From assembly GCA_004298065.1 (NCBI GenBank), contig SCRL01000074.1, positions 19,516 to 83,515 of the forward strand: a stretch of DNA of 64,000 nt, read 5' to 3'. The DNA comes from Gammaproteobacteria bacterium (lineage in GTDB: Bacteria; Pseudomonadota; Gammaproteobacteria; Acidiferrobacterales; Sulfurifustaceae). Shown here piece after piece: positions 1 through 8,740 of this stretch; within the stretch, counting starts at the first letter, position 1; each line of letters opens with the position of its first letter. Both the position numbers and the translations under genes were made by a program. Under the pieces are notes generated by a model. The model saw only the letters and a list, made by a program, of their open reading frames with translations, made no database searches and had not been told where the DNA came from.

Positions 1-1018
1 ATGCGGTTGTTATGGCAGGCTGTGAAGCATTCAACGTCTTGATGCGATTTTGTGCCAGCAGGGCGAACTTTCCTTTGGGGTATTGGTCAAGATAAGCCCG
101 GTAATCGTCGGCCGACTGGCTATCCTTGATGCTCTCCCAAAACGCGAGCTCGATGGTGAGCGAGTCAGTAATTGCCGTCGGTTTCGTCGGTGCACCCTGA
201 CCGGTATAGCGGAAGTAGAAGTCGCCCTCGATGGAGCCTTCCATCCACGGCTCCTGGCGGCCTTTGGAGGCCTGCTTGACGCCGCCCACGACCCGCTTCA
301 ATGCCTGCTCGATGGCTGTATCCGGCAGATCCATGGCCGCGAGCAAGTGCTCGGTGTAAAGACCGTTGCGACCGCTGCCGGCGTCGGCCGCGACCGAACC
401 GGGACGGGTGGCAAAAGAAATGATAGTCCCCGAGGGAGCGTTGACTTTGGCGAGGCCGTCGGCCGCAGAGCGGAAGCTTCGCGCGTAAGGATTGTTGCGG
501 CAGGCATCCAGAAATACGAGATTCATGCGTGTCTTGGCCTCGTCCATCAGCTCCAATACCTTGTTGGCATCGAGGCTCTGAGTGGGCACGTCTTCTTCGC
601 TCGCAATATCGGCATCCACCACGGGGAGATAATTGACGCCCTTCACCTGCAGCCCGTGGCCTGCGTAGAAGAACAGCGCCACACCACCGGGTTTGAGACG
701 GGAACGAAACTCACGCAGTACACCGCCTACCTGCTTCTGGGTCAGGTTCTCGCGCACGATGACCTCGAAACCCAGACGCTTGAGCTTGGCGGCGACGGCG
801 CGGGCGTCGTTGACGGGATTCGTGAGTGGCGCGGATTTGTAACCGGAGTTGCCGATAACCAGCGCGACGCGCTGCTCGGTCGCGGCGGCGGGCGCCTTGG
901 CAACAGCGAGATTGCGGTTGGGATCGGCGACGAGAACGGGCGCCACGAACAGCAGCCCGAGGAACGGCACGGTCAAGCGTTGAAGAATATTTTTCTGCAG
1001 CACAGAAACGCGGTGCAT
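1..1018 (-). CDS. Caspase-fold (peptidase C14) protein, 3' end cut by window edge
   Basis: Reading the minus strand from an ATG at 1018 gives 339 codons without a stop, so the C-terminus lies outside the window. A hydrophobic N-terminal segment (about residues 13-31) looks like a signal peptide or anchor. The caspase-like domain starts near residue 49 (VALVIGNSGY). The predicted catalytic histidine is H121 in FFYAGHGLQ and the cysteine is C173 in LDACRNNP, as in bacterial orthocaspases. After about residue 290 comes an alpha-helical segment with WESIKDS and YLDQYPKGKF, resembling repeats seen in related proteins. It lies 153 bases downstream of a second caspase gene on the same strand. The plus-strand ORF over the same bases is a shadow. 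Substrate and role are unknown. Confidence 0.85.
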   Translation of the reverse strand, partial: MHRVSVLQKNILQRLTVPFLGLLFVAPVLVADPNRNLAVAKAPAAATEQRVALVIGNSGYKSAPLTNPVNDARAVAAKLKRLGFEVIVRENLTQKQVGGVLREFRSRLKPGGVALFFYAGHGLQVKGVNYLPVVDADIASEEDVPTQSLDANKVLELMDEAKTRMNLVFLDACRNNPYARSFRSAADGLAKVNAPSGTIISFATRPGSVAADAGSGRNGLYTEHLLAAMDLPDTAIEQALKRVVGGVKQASKGRQEPWMEGSIEGDFYFRYTGQGAPTKPTAITDSLTIELAFWESIKDSQSADDYRAYLDQYPKGKFALLAQNRIKTLNASQPAITTA

Positions 1019-1171
1019 ATCATCCCTCCCCCTGGTTACTGCGCACCCTGTCGTTTTCAACTAACGCGTCCGGACAGAAATCGGGTTAAAAACGGGCCAA
1101 AATTAGCCGATACCCGGCACCCCGGCAAGGCGAGGCAAGCGGGGCTGAATTTCTGCGCTGAATCTTAGCAG

Positions 1172-4090
1172 CTACTTGACCACCACAATCGGGAAGTCCG
1201 GCACGCCCGCGGGTGAGGTATTCACCGGCGTCTGCTTGCCGTCGGTAAGCTGCTTCACGCGCTCGGCCACGTAGAAATCGAGCATCTTGTGGGTGATGCG
1301 TCCAGTCTTGTTGAAGTCGGCCTTGCCATTCAGGCCCTCAACCAATGCCTTGGTGAAGGCGCCATTACCCCACTTGGGGTCTTCAAGCGAGAATTGCCGG
1401 CCGGTGCTGGACGAGAACACCACCACGCCGTTCTCGGCCGACGCCAGTTCGTTCACCACGCCGGTAACGTCGTTCGAGATCGCGCGCCGCCCGCCCATGA
1501 CGTTGCCGGAGTGGCAGGTATCCACGAAGAACAGCGCCTTGCCGGCGAGCGAGCCGAGCGTGTTCTTGATATCGGAGAACGGCACGCCGGTACGCTTGAG
1601 CTTGTCGACGTCGGCGTTGGACGGCAGGTAATAATAGATGCCGTTCGGGTCGTTCACGCCGTGGCCGGCGAGGAACAGCATGCCGACGTCCTTGCTCGTC
1701 ACCTGTTTCTGCAACCAGTCGAGCCCGTCCACGACCTCGTCGCGCGTGGCATTGGCGTCGGTCAGGAGCTTCACCTCGACCTCGCGGTAGAGCGCGCCCT
1801 TCTGCCGCTTGAGTGCTTCGGCGAAGTCTTTTGCGTCTTTGGCGGCGAAACCGAGACGATAATCCGGGTTGTTATACTGGCTTACGCCCACGGCGAGCAC
1901 GTAGAGCTTGGGCTTGACCGTAAATTCTTCCTTGGCCGCCTCAGGCGCACGCCCCTTCCAGGTGACACGCACGCTCGCCGGCGTGGACACGCCGTTCTTG
2001 TTCTCGGCGAACAGCATGATGTCGCTGTCGCGCGCCGGGATCGGCACCGACAGCTCGCGCGTCGCGCTCGCGGCGGCCGCGGCCACGGCGAGGTTGCGCG
2101 TCTCGGGCAAATTCACCGCCTGGCCGTTCACGCGCACGCGCAACGCCGTCACCGGCGCGTCGTTCGGCGTGCGCACGCTGTAGCGCAGTGTGACGTTCGG
2201 ACTGCTCACGGCCGTGCCTTCGGCCGGCGACAGCAGCTCGACCACCGGCGGCAGCACCTTCTGCACCTGCACCGGCGCCGTCTCGACCTTGCGCCCCGTC
2301 TCCTCGTTCGCGAGCCGCAGCGCCTCGCCTTCGTCGCCCGTTTGCAGGAGCTTGGCAAGCACGTCCGGGCGGTAGAACTGGTTGCGGAAACGTGAGGCCG
2401 GATAGAAATCGGCGGCGTTGTCGCGCCCGCGGTTCAGGTGCCAGCCGATCAGGTCCTCGGCGCCGGGCGCGGCGTCGTAATAACCCGAGGGTGTCCACAG
2501 CACCCAGCGCTTGCGGTCGGCGTGCGGAAAGAACGCGAGCATCTCGCGGCCGTCGCTGATGCGGAACCAGCGCACGGTGCCGTCGCTGAACGCACCCACG
2601 ACCAACCGGCCGTTGCCGGTGATGTTCACGCCCCAGGCGGCGCCAGGGTTGGGCACGCGCCAGCGCTCGTTGCCGTTGCGGTCGAACAGCCGCAGGTACC
2701 AGTCGGCGCCGAGCACGAAGCTCTGGCCGTCGGGCGCAATGGCGAAACTGCGCGCCTGCTCGTAGTCCTTGAGCTTGAGCACGCGGCCGTTGAGCTTGGG
2801 GTAGCGGTTGCTGCTGTAGTCGGTGATCTCGATGCCCGACGAATAGCTCACGGGCGAATTCAGCCCGGCGATGTCGTCACCCAGCGTGAGCGTGCCGCGC
2901 GCAGTGTCGAAGCGCGCCGGCGACCTGCCGAAGACCTCGTAACCAAAGCTGATGGCCGTGCCGTCGTGCGACACGCGGAATTTTTCCTTCATGTCACGCA
3001 GGTCGGCGATCAGGCGCTGCACCGAGCGCACGCGCTGGCCGTTCGCGTCGTACACGCCCCAGAACGGATCGGCAGCGCCATAGACGATGCTGCCGTTAGA
3101 AAGCGGATAGATATCCATGACCGTGTCGGTCGCGGCATTCAGATCGGTATAGCCGCCGCGGCCGCCGTCGCGCCAGGCGCGGATCGGGTAATAGCCGTTG
3201 GCCCACCAGATGCCGCCGGCGTAGAGCGTGCGCCCGTCGAGCGACCAGGCGACGCTGCCGACGTTGCCGCGGTTGATGCCGGTGCCATCCGGCGTGTACA
3301 GGAGCGACAGCGTGTCCGCGGAAACGACGCTGACCTGTGTCGAGTCGATGTACCCGAAGGCGATCTTCGAGCCGTCGGGCGAGAACCGCACCATGTATGG
3401 CAGCTTGCCCGCCGGCGCCGCCTGCTTTGCGAGCAGCCGCAAGCTCGAATCGTTCACCTGGTAGAGCCGGATCTGGCCGTCATAGGCGCTTGTCACCAGC
3501 CGTCCCTTGCGATCGAAATCGGCGCTCTGGCTGCTGTCGCCGTATTCGCCGTCCTTGCCGACCATGGTCCAGTCGCGCACGCGATATACCTGCACCCCGC
3601 GTCCGGTACCGAGCGCGGCCGCGAGGTAGTGTCCGTCGGGCGAGAACACGAGATGGTTGGTCACGTCGGGAATGCCGGTCACCCGCCGGATCAGCTTCCC
3701 GGTAGCGCGCTGGAAAACGTAGAGATAATTGCTGCGGTCCCAGTCGTAGCCGGTCCAGCCGGCGGCGACCACGGTTTCTCCGTTGGGCGATATCGCCACG
3801 GCGTAAAGCTTACCCTCGTCACCCGGCCCATGCGGTGGACGCAGCGTTTGAAGCAGCCGGCCGCTGGCCACCTCCCACACGCGCGCCGTCTTGTCCTCGG
3901 ACGTGGTCGCGAGCCAGCGCTGCTTGGCGTCGATCGAGATGCGCCGGATGATGGCCGTGTGCATCCCGGTCTCGATGCGTAGCATCGGTTCGGCCGGCGG
4001 TTCACCGGCATGGGCCGGCATCAGGGGCAGGAAAGCGCTGAGCGCGGCGATAGTCAGGATGGTTCGGTTCAAGAAGGTCGCGAACGGCAT
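1172..4090 (-). CDS. WD40 beta-propeller protein with C-terminal caspase domain, exported
   Basis: The product is 972 residues. I chose the ATG at 4090 because AGAGGTG precedes it by five bases; an in-frame ATG lies seven codons upstream. A signal peptide ends near AHA/GEPP. Residues about 45-560 carry WD40-like repeats (FSPDGHYLA, FSPDGSKIA, APDGQSFV). An Ig-like segment follows at about 600-710. A caspase domain begins near residue 726, with catalytic histidine about H810 (LFLAGHGV) and cysteine about C859 (FFVDTCHSGN). WD40-caspase proteins are known in bacteria, but their substrates are mostly unknown. It starts 39 bases after the TPR lipoprotein gene and is followed by another caspase gene, so co-transcription is likely. 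An exported location is inferred from the signal peptide. Confidence 0.88.
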   Translation of the reverse strand: MPFATFLNRTILTIAALSAFLPLMPAHAGEPPAEPMLRIETGMHTAIIRRISIDAKQRWLATTSEDKTARVWEVASGRLLQTLRPPHGPGDEGKLYAVAISPNGETVVAAGWTGYDWDRSNYLYVFQRATGKLIRRVTGIPDVTNHLVFSPDGHYLAAALGTGRGVQVYRVRDWTMVGKDGEYGDSSQSADFDRKGRLVTSAYDGQIRLYQVNDSSLRLLAKQAAPAGKLPYMVRFSPDGSKIAFGYIDSTQVSVVSADTLSLLYTPDGTGINRGNVGSVAWSLDGRTLYAGGIWWANGYYPIRAWRDGGRGGYTDLNAATDTVMDIYPLSNGSIVYGAADPFWGVYDANGQRVRSVQRLIADLRDMKEKFRVSHDGTAISFGYEVFGRSPARFDTARGTLTLGDDIAGLNSPVSYSSGIEITDYSSNRYPKLNGRVLKLKDYEQARSFAIAPDGQSFVLGADWYLRLFDRNGNERWRVPNPGAAWGVNITGNGRLVVGAFSDGTVRWFRISDGREMLAFFPHADRKRWVLWTPSGYYDAAPGAEDLIGWHLNRGRDNAADFYPASRFRNQFYRPDVLAKLLQTGDEGEALRLANEETGRKVETAPVQVQKVLPPVVELLSPAEGTAVSSPNVTLRYSVRTPNDAPVTALRVRVNGQAVNLPETRNLAVAAAAASATRELSVPIPARDSDIMLFAENKNGVSTPASVRVTWKGRAPEAAKEEFTVKPKLYVLAVGVSQYNNPDYRLGFAAKDAKDFAEALKRQKGALYREVEVKLLTDANATRDEVVDGLDWLQKQVTSKDVGMLFLAGHGVNDPNGIYYYLPSNADVDKLKRTGVPFSDIKNTLGSLAGKALFFVDTCHSGNVMGGRRAISNDVTGVVNELASAENGVVVFSSSTGRQFSLEDPKWGNGAFTKALVEGLNGKADFNKTGRITHKMLDFYVAERVKQLTDGKQTPVNTSPAGVPDFPIVVVK

Positions 4091-4129
4091 GGATACACCT
4101 CTTGTCAACATTAAACGACGCCGGCGAAC

Positions 4130-4978
4130 TCAGGGGTTGAGAGCACGGTAGCGCTCTTCCGCCTGCCGGCGCAACACCTCCAGGCCCGCGACCTCGGCCA
4201 CCGCACGGGCGCGCTGGAAATAATCCGCCGCCTCGCGATTCCGGCCCTGTGCCAGCGCCGCCTCGCCGAGGCCGAGCAGGTCGGCGACGATCTTGTGCGG
4301 CTGACCGAGCGCCTTGTCGAGCACCAGCGCCTCCTGATAGCCCGCCGCGGCAACAGCAAAATCCTTGAGTCGCAACGCTGCGTCGGCCAGCAGGCGCTGC
4401 GAGTTGGCCTCTTCGGCTTTGTCGCCCAAGCGGCGGTTATGCTCTAGTGCGCGGCGTGCCTGCTCGCGCGCGCCGGCGATATCGCCGGCGCCGAGCCGGA
4501 GCCCGGCCAGGAAATTGCCGATCGCGCCCTCGGCGGCGCAACCGGTGCACAGCGCCGTCGCTTGTTCACTCAGGACGCGGGCACGCGCACTGTCACCATC
4601 TTCAGCGGCGTATAACGCGAGCTGATACGTCGCCTCGGCACGCTGCGCGCTGGTGAACGGAATACCGCCGGAGGCTAGAATTTCATCCAGCGCGGCATTC
4701 GCCTTGTCGCGCTCACCGAGCCGGCGATGGACCGTGGCGAGATTGACCAGCTCGCGCGCAATGCCGTCCACATCCTCGACCGCGCGGTTGAGCGCCAGCG
4801 CTTCCCGATAGTTCGTAAGGGCCTGGGCGTGATCGCCGCGCGCGTACGCCGCACGCCCGCGCTCGTTCCAGGCGAGCGCCGCCTCCTGGGTTTCCGAGGG
4901 CCGCGGTGGCGCTGCGCCGCCGCAACCGACAGTCAACCACACCAACAGTACAACTACCCCCGTTCGATACATGTGCAT
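4130..4978 (-). CDS. TPR-repeat lipoprotein next to the MCE transport genes
   Basis: The product is 282 residues with an N-terminal signal and a lipobox ending in C19 (LTVGC), so it is probably a lipoprotein. The rest is helical repeats of TPR type, for example the stretch with GRAAYARGDHAQALTNYREA and later AGYQEALVLDKALG. Its start codon overlaps the stop of the upstream MlaD-type gene by one base (TAATG), so the two are translationally linked. In many MCE operons this position holds a PqiC/LptE-like lipoprotein; here a TPR protein takes that place. It could be a scaffold for the transport complex or for the downstream caspases. An alternative ATG lies two codons in. Confidence 0.8.
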   Translation of the reverse strand: MHMYRTGVVVLLVWLTVGCGGAAPPRPSETQEAALAWNERGRAAYARGDHAQALTNYREALALNRAVEDVDGIARELVNLATVHRRLGERDKANAALDEILASGGIPFTSAQRAEATYQLALYAAEDGDSARARVLSEQATALCTGCAAEGAIGNFLAGLRLGAGDIAGAREQARRALEHNRRLGDKAEEANSQRLLADAALRLKDFAVAAAGYQEALVLDKALGQPHKIVADLLGLGEAALAQGRNREAADYFQRARAVAEVAGLEVLRRQAEERYRALNP

Positions 4979-5769
4979 TATTTTTTCTTGCCGTTGCCGT
5001 TCGTGGCTTCGTAACTATCAGGCCGCAGCGTCTTCGGCTTGGTGGGCTCGATGTTGCGGCTGATGGGCCAGGTACGGCTCACCGAGTCCACGATCTTTTT
5101 CGTTCCCTCGACGGTCTCGCGCGTGCTACGCAGCGTCCGTGGCAATTCGTCCGCGGCGACGGACAATACCGAGTTGAGCTTCTTCTGGGTTTCCGGCAGA
5201 TTCGCCAACACCACGTTGGTGTGGTGCAGCGCCTGGCGGAAGTCGCCGTTCGGGTCCTGGAGCGCGTGCGTCAGGCGCTTGACGTCCTGCAGGATCGGCA
5301 CGACCTCGTCGCGCAGCTGCGTCACGACGTCGCCGAGACCGGTTTCGCGGTTGAAAGCGATCAACTCGTTTTTCTGGAGCACCGGCGCCTGCGCGCTGCC
5401 GGGGCTGATGTCGATAATCGCGGCGCCGATGAAGCCTTCCTTCACCAAGCGCGCCTTGGAATCCTTGCGCACCCATTTCATGTTATCGCCGCGGATGGAC
5501 AACGTGACCTGCACGCGCGCGTCGTCGGTGAGCGCGAGTTTCTCGACCTTGCCGATGTCGAAGCCGCGCAGCTTCACCGCCGTGCCGGCAGCGATGTCCT
5601 GGGCGCTGTCGGTGATGAAGTGGATGGTCGTCCTGGGCGTGAACAGCTCCTGCTTCATGCCGATGCCGATGATCGTGAGCACGACGCCGGCAAGTGCGAC
5701 CAGCACGAACGTGCCGATCTTGCGCTCGAGATGCTTGAAACGTACGTCCTGGTCCTGAAGGATGGCCAT
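4978..5769 (-). CDS. MlaD-family MCE-domain protein
   Basis: The 263-residue product has one transmembrane helix near residues 18-38 (KIGTFVLVALAGVVLTIIGI), followed by an MCE domain at about 45-130. That domain contains the typical GTAVKLRGFDIGKV segment. A helical C-terminal region and a lysine-rich tail follow. MCE proteins bind phospholipids in the periplasm and work with an MlaE permease and an MlaF ATPase in inner-to-outer membrane lipid transport. The gene lies eight bases after the ATPase-like gene and overlaps the lipoprotein gene by one base. The family call is firm; the transported lipid and direction are not known. Confidence 0.9.
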   Translation of the reverse strand: MAILQDQDVRFKHLERKIGTFVLVALAGVVLTIIGIGMKQELFTPRTTIHFITDSAQDIAAGTAVKLRGFDIGKVEKLALTDDARVQVTLSIRGDNMKWVRKDSKARLVKEGFIGAAIIDISPGSAQAPVLQKNELIAFNRETGLGDVVTQLRDEVVPILQDVKRLTHALQDPNGDFRQALHHTNVVLANLPETQKKLNSVLSVAADELPRTLRSTRETVEGTKKIVDSVSRTWPISRNIEPTKPKTLRPDSYEATNGNGKKK

Positions 5770-5777
5770 TGTTGTTC

Positions 5778-6431
5778 TTACCCCAGCCGTAGTGTGACGT
5801 CCGCCGGCAGTTTTGCCGAGGCCGCGTCATCGGCGCACAGATACACCGACGCCCGCCCCGGTTTCTCGCCGTGAAATCGCTGCGTCAGTGCGTACAGCCG
5901 CGCCGCACTGCCGGCATCGAGCCCCGATGACAGGAAATCATAGACCAGGAGGTCGGGTTGCGGCAGCAGCGCGCGTAGCAGCGCCACCATACGCCGCTCG
6001 AAGGCAGTCAACCGGTCAGGCAGCTTGCCCATGGTTTCGCGCAGGTCGGCCCCGTCGGGGTCCGCCTCACGCCACAGTGCGACCACGCGCGCCTCGACCG
6101 CGTCTGCATTTAGTCCCTGATGGAAGGCCGCCGGCAGCAGCAGGTTCTCCCAGGCCTTGAGATTGCTGATAAGCCCGCCCTGCTCCGGCACGAAGCCGGC
6201 GCGCCGGTACAGCGGCACGCGCGCGTCGTCCGGCAGCGCGTACAGCTCCTCGCCGAACAGACGCACCCGGCCCGCTTCCGGGGTGCGGTGACCCGCAAGC
6301 AGCGCGAACAGCGCGCTCTTGGCATCGTGCGAAGCGATAGTCAGTCGGGCGGTTTGCCCGGACGAAAGCGCCAGCGACAGACCGCGCACCGGGCCGACAC
6401 CGACTTCTTCAAGCGCCAGCACCTCGCTCAC
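5778..6431 (-). CDS. Degenerate MlaF-type ABC ATPase (probable pseudo-ATPase)
   Basis: At 217 residues this is shorter than usual MlaF proteins (about 260). The overall ABC layout is readable, but key motifs are changed. The P-loop region (33-40) reads ASHDAKSA, keeping Lys and Ser but no glycines. The signature region (141-146) reads LTAFER instead of LSGG. Walker B (161-166) ends DF, where the catalytic Glu is expected, and no H-loop histidine is visible at about 200. The Q-loop glutamine (Q84) remains. The reading frame is intact and overlaps the permease stop by four bases (ATGA), so it looks maintained rather than decaying. It may be structural, or an active ATPase may be encoded elsewhere. 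Confidence 0.8.
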   Translation of the reverse strand: MSEVLALEEVGVGPVRGLSLALSSGQTARLTIASHDAKSALFALLAGHRTPEAGRVRLFGEELYALPDDARVPLYRRAGFVPEQGGLISNLKAWENLLLPAAFHQGLNADAVEARVVALWREADPDGADLRETMGKLPDRLTAFERRMVALLRALLPQPDLLVYDFLSSGLDAGSAARLYALTQRFHGEKPGRASVYLCADDAASAKLPADVTLRLG

Positions 6432-7207
6432 AGGAACACCGCGTAGGTGATGACGCCATCGAGCAGGAACACCGTCAACAGGTTGCGCACCACCGCCGCG
6501 GTCGCCGCCTGCGGGATGGCGGTGGTCGTCGCCGGTGCGCGCAGGCCGTAATAGCAGGAGGTGATCGAAACCACGAGGCCGAACACCAGCGTCTTGAAGA
6601 ACGACGCGGCCACTTCGCCGAGCGTGAGCAGCGACACCACGCTGCCCAGCGTGCCGGCAAAGGGAATGCCATGTGTGAGCGCGGTGAAGCCGATGCCGGC
6701 AATAATGGCGAGCATCTGGAAGTAAAACGTCACGGCCATGACCGAAAGCGTGATGCCGGCGATGCGCGGCACGATCAGGTAATCCATCGGCTCGATGCCC
6801 ATCTGCCGCAGGCTGTCGAGCTCGCCGCGGATCTTCATGCCGGCGAGTTCCGAGGCCGCGGCCGAGGACGAACGCGCGATGATGACGATGGCGGTGAGCA
6901 GCGGCCCGAGCTCACGCACCACGACCCAGAGCATGATCTTGGCGGTGAGCGTGGCGTTCACGCCCACGAGGCTCGTGATCTGGGTGGTAATGACGATGCC
7001 GGTGAGCACCGCGATGATGCTCACCGCGCCGAGCGCCTCGATGCCGGTGAAATAAATCTGCTTGAACAACACCAGGCGCGTGGGCCGAACCGTGAGCGCC
7101 GAGAGATGCGTGGCGAGATAGCGCAGCAGCGCGAAAAAACCTTGCGCGTACCACGCGATGCCGAGCACGGAACGACCGGTACGCTCGGGGCTGAGGAAAC
7201 CTGCCAT
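6428..7207 (-). CDS. MlaE-family permease of MCE lipid transporter
   Basis: The 259-residue inner-membrane protein has the MlaE family pattern: an amphipathic N-terminus, five or so hydrophobic segments, and the conserved cytoplasmic stretch with ELGPLLTAIVIIARSSSAAASEL followed by EIDAL-like GELDSLRQMGIEPMDYL. It should form the transmembrane dimer of the transporter. It is the first gene of the E-F-D-lipoprotein series and starts 30 bases after the aroC stop, so aroC may be in the same transcript. No oddity is seen in this subunit, in contrast to its partner ATPase. Confidence 0.92.
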   Translation of the reverse strand: MAGFLSPERTGRSVLGIAWYAQGFFALLRYLATHLSALTVRPTRLVLFKQIYFTGIEALGAVSIIAVLTGIVITTQITSLVGVNATLTAKIMLWVVVRELGPLLTAIVIIARSSSAAASELAGMKIRGELDSLRQMGIEPMDYLIVPRIAGITLSVMAVTFYFQMLAIIAGIGFTALTHGIPFAGTLGSVVSLLTLGEVAASFFKTLVFGLVVSITSCYYGLRAPATTTAIPQAATAAVVRNLLTVFLLDGVITYAVFL

Positions 7208-7237
7208 GCGCGGATTCCTGAGCGAGCGCTGCGGAAA

Positions 7238-8335
7238 TCAGGGACTGCCGGGAATCGTCGGAGTGCGCCGCACCACGTCCATGTTCTGGCCGCGATGGCG
7301 CAGTGCATGGTCCATGAGCACGATCGCGAGCATGGCCTCGGCAATCGGCGTGGCACGGATGCCGACGCAGGGGTCGTGGCGTCCGGTGGTCGCGACCTCG
7401 ACCGCCTGGCCGTCGAGGTTCACCGTGCGCCCGGGGAGCCGAATGCTTGAGGTTGGCTTCAACGCGATGCTCGCGACAATATCCTGACCGGTGGAAATGC
7501 CACCGAGGATGCCGCCAGCGTGGTTCGACAGAAAGCCCTGCGGCGTGATCTCGTCGCGGTGCTGTGTGCCTTTCTGCTCGACGGACGTAAACCCGGCACC
7601 GATCTCGACGCCCTTCACCGCGTTGATGCTCATGAGCGCGTACGCGATGTCGGCGTCCAGCCGGTCGAACACCGGTTCACCGAGACCAACCGGAACGTTC
7701 GCGGCGACCACGTTCACGCGCGCGCCAACGGAATCACCCTCCTTGCGCAGCGCGTCCATGTAGGCATCGAGCTCGGGGACTTTCGATGCGTCGGGACAGA
7801 AAAATGCGTTGTTCTCGACTTCGTCCCAGCTCTTGTGCTCGATGCAGATCGGCCCGAGCTGGGCGAGATAACCGCGAATCGAAACGCCGTAGGCCTCGCG
7901 CAGCCATTTCTTCGCGATCGCGCCGGCGGCGACGCGCAGCGCGGTCTCGCGCGCGGAGGCACGCCCGCCGCCGCGGTAGTCGCGGAAGCCGTACTTCTGC
8001 TGGTAGGTGTAGTCGGCGTGACCGGGACGGAAGCGGTCGAGGATTTTCGAGTAGTCCTGCGAACGCTGGTCGGTGTTCTCGATCAACAGCGCGACCGGCG
8101 TGCCGGTGGTCTTGCCCTCGAACACGCCGGAGAGAATTTTGACCTCGTCGGATTCGCGCCGCTGAGTGACGTGGCGCGATTTGCCCGGCTTGCGCCGGTC
8201 GAGATCGGGTTGAAGATCGGCCGTGGACAGCTCCATGCCCGGAGGGCATCCGTCGACGATGGCGACATAATCCGGCCCATGGGATTCGCCGGCGGTGGTG
8301 ACGGTGAAGAGCTTTCCGATGGTATTTCCCGACAT
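7238..8335 (-). CDS. aroC: Chorismate synthase
   Basis: The 365-residue product matches the family length (about 360) and carries its signatures, including GESHGP near residue 17, [11 protein letters not shown], and the [14 protein letters not shown] and [10 protein letters not shown] segments, with DPCVGIRA near the C-terminus. It converts 5-enolpyruvylshikimate-3-phosphate to chorismate using reduced FMN, the last common step of aromatic amino acid synthesis in the cytoplasm. It precedes the MCE transport genes on the same strand. The region upstream (8336-8740) is non-coding and rich in hairpins. Confidence 0.97.
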   Translation of the reverse strand: MSGNTIGKLFTVTTAGESHGPDYVAIVDGCPPGMELSTADLQPDLDRRKPGKSRHVTQRRESDEVKILSGVFEGKTTGTPVALLIENTDQRSQDYSKILDRFRPGHADYTYQQKYGFRDYRGGGRASARETALRVAAGAIAKKWLREAYGVSIRGYLAQLGPICIEHKSWDEVENNAFFCPDASKVPELDAYMDALRKEGDSVGARVNVVAANVPVGLGEPVFDRLDADIAYALMSINAVKGVEIGAGFTSVEQKGTQHRDEITPQGFLSNHAGGILGGISTGQDIVASIALKPTSSIRLPGRTVNLDGQAVEVATTGRHDPCVGIRATPIAEAMLAIVLMDHALRHRGQNMDVVRRTPTIPGSP

Positions 8336-8359
8336 GTTGCGATGTTACCGGGAATGCGG

Positions 8360-8380
8360 GGCTCGAACAAATTTCGAGCC
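8360..8380. other. Inverted repeat upstream of aroC
   Basis: GGCTCGAA and TTCGAGCC (8360-8367 and 8373-8380) pair as an eight-base stem with a five-base loop, 25 bases upstream of the aroC start. There is no T-run on either side, so it is not a clear terminator. It may be an operator or leader hairpin. Confidence 0.4.
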
Positions 8381-8400
8381 ACCTGGAGTAAGGAGGTTTT

Positions 8401-8671
8401 AGGTGTCGCTTAACTCCGTTGCCTCACCCGCCCCGTAGGCGAGCGAGCGCCGAGGAAAGGCCGAAGTCGAGCCCGAAGGGGTGCGTGAGGGATCACGCAC
8501 GTGCGCATCCGGGATAGGGATATCCCGTATGCGCACCTCCTGAGGCCAACCGAGATGCGAGGGACCCGCGTTGTGTGCGGGCGAAGCCTTCCGGGGCAAG
8601 GCGCTTTTGGTGACTTTTGGCAAGACAAAAGTCACCCGGGGGTGCAGGGGGCGGAGCGCCCCGCGTTTTTT
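8401..8671 (+). repeat. Hairpin-rich intergenic element (possible dispersed repeat or ncRNA)
   Basis: This stretch fills most of the 405-base gap between aroC and the 8741 gene. It contains four strong hairpins in series. Hairpin A (8481-8500) has an 8-bp stem with loop GGGA. Hairpin B (8501-8536) has 8 bp, one mismatch, then 7 bp, again with loop GGGA. Hairpin C (8609-8636) has an 11-bp stem, GGTGACTTTTG with its complement. Hairpin D (8648-8662) is GC-rich and followed by six T residues at 8666-8671, like a terminator for plus-strand RNA. Short ORFs here are not convincing. I recall similar GACTTTTG-rich intergenic sequences in many gammaproteobacteria, which would favour a dispersed repeat. 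Confidence 0.6.
8648..8671 (+). terminator. Terminator-like hairpin closing the structured element
   Basis: GGGGCG (8648-8653) and CGCCCC (8657-8662) pair around a three-base loop, and six T residues follow at 8666-8671. It would end a plus-strand RNA running through the hairpin region. No plus-strand gene precedes it, which is one reason to suspect a small RNA or a repeat. Confidence 0.5.
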
Positions 8672-8740
8672 AATGAAACGCCTGAGCGGTAAGCGGAGGC
8701 TGTACGAATGCCGACATCGCAACTTCGCTCGGGGTTCCTG

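Noticed and set aside
50..1168. Plus-strand frame of 372 codons at the left edge
   Set aside because: It is antisense to a clear caspase-fold gene whose minus-strand frame runs to the window edge with intact His and Cys motifs; the plus frame has no domain.
2438..3982. 514-codon plus-strand frame
   Set aside because: Shadow of the WD40-caspase gene.
8501..8692. 63-codon plus-strand frame in the hairpin element
   Set aside because: It runs straight through three hairpins and the terminator-like element; no ribosome site. Better explained as a repeat or RNA.
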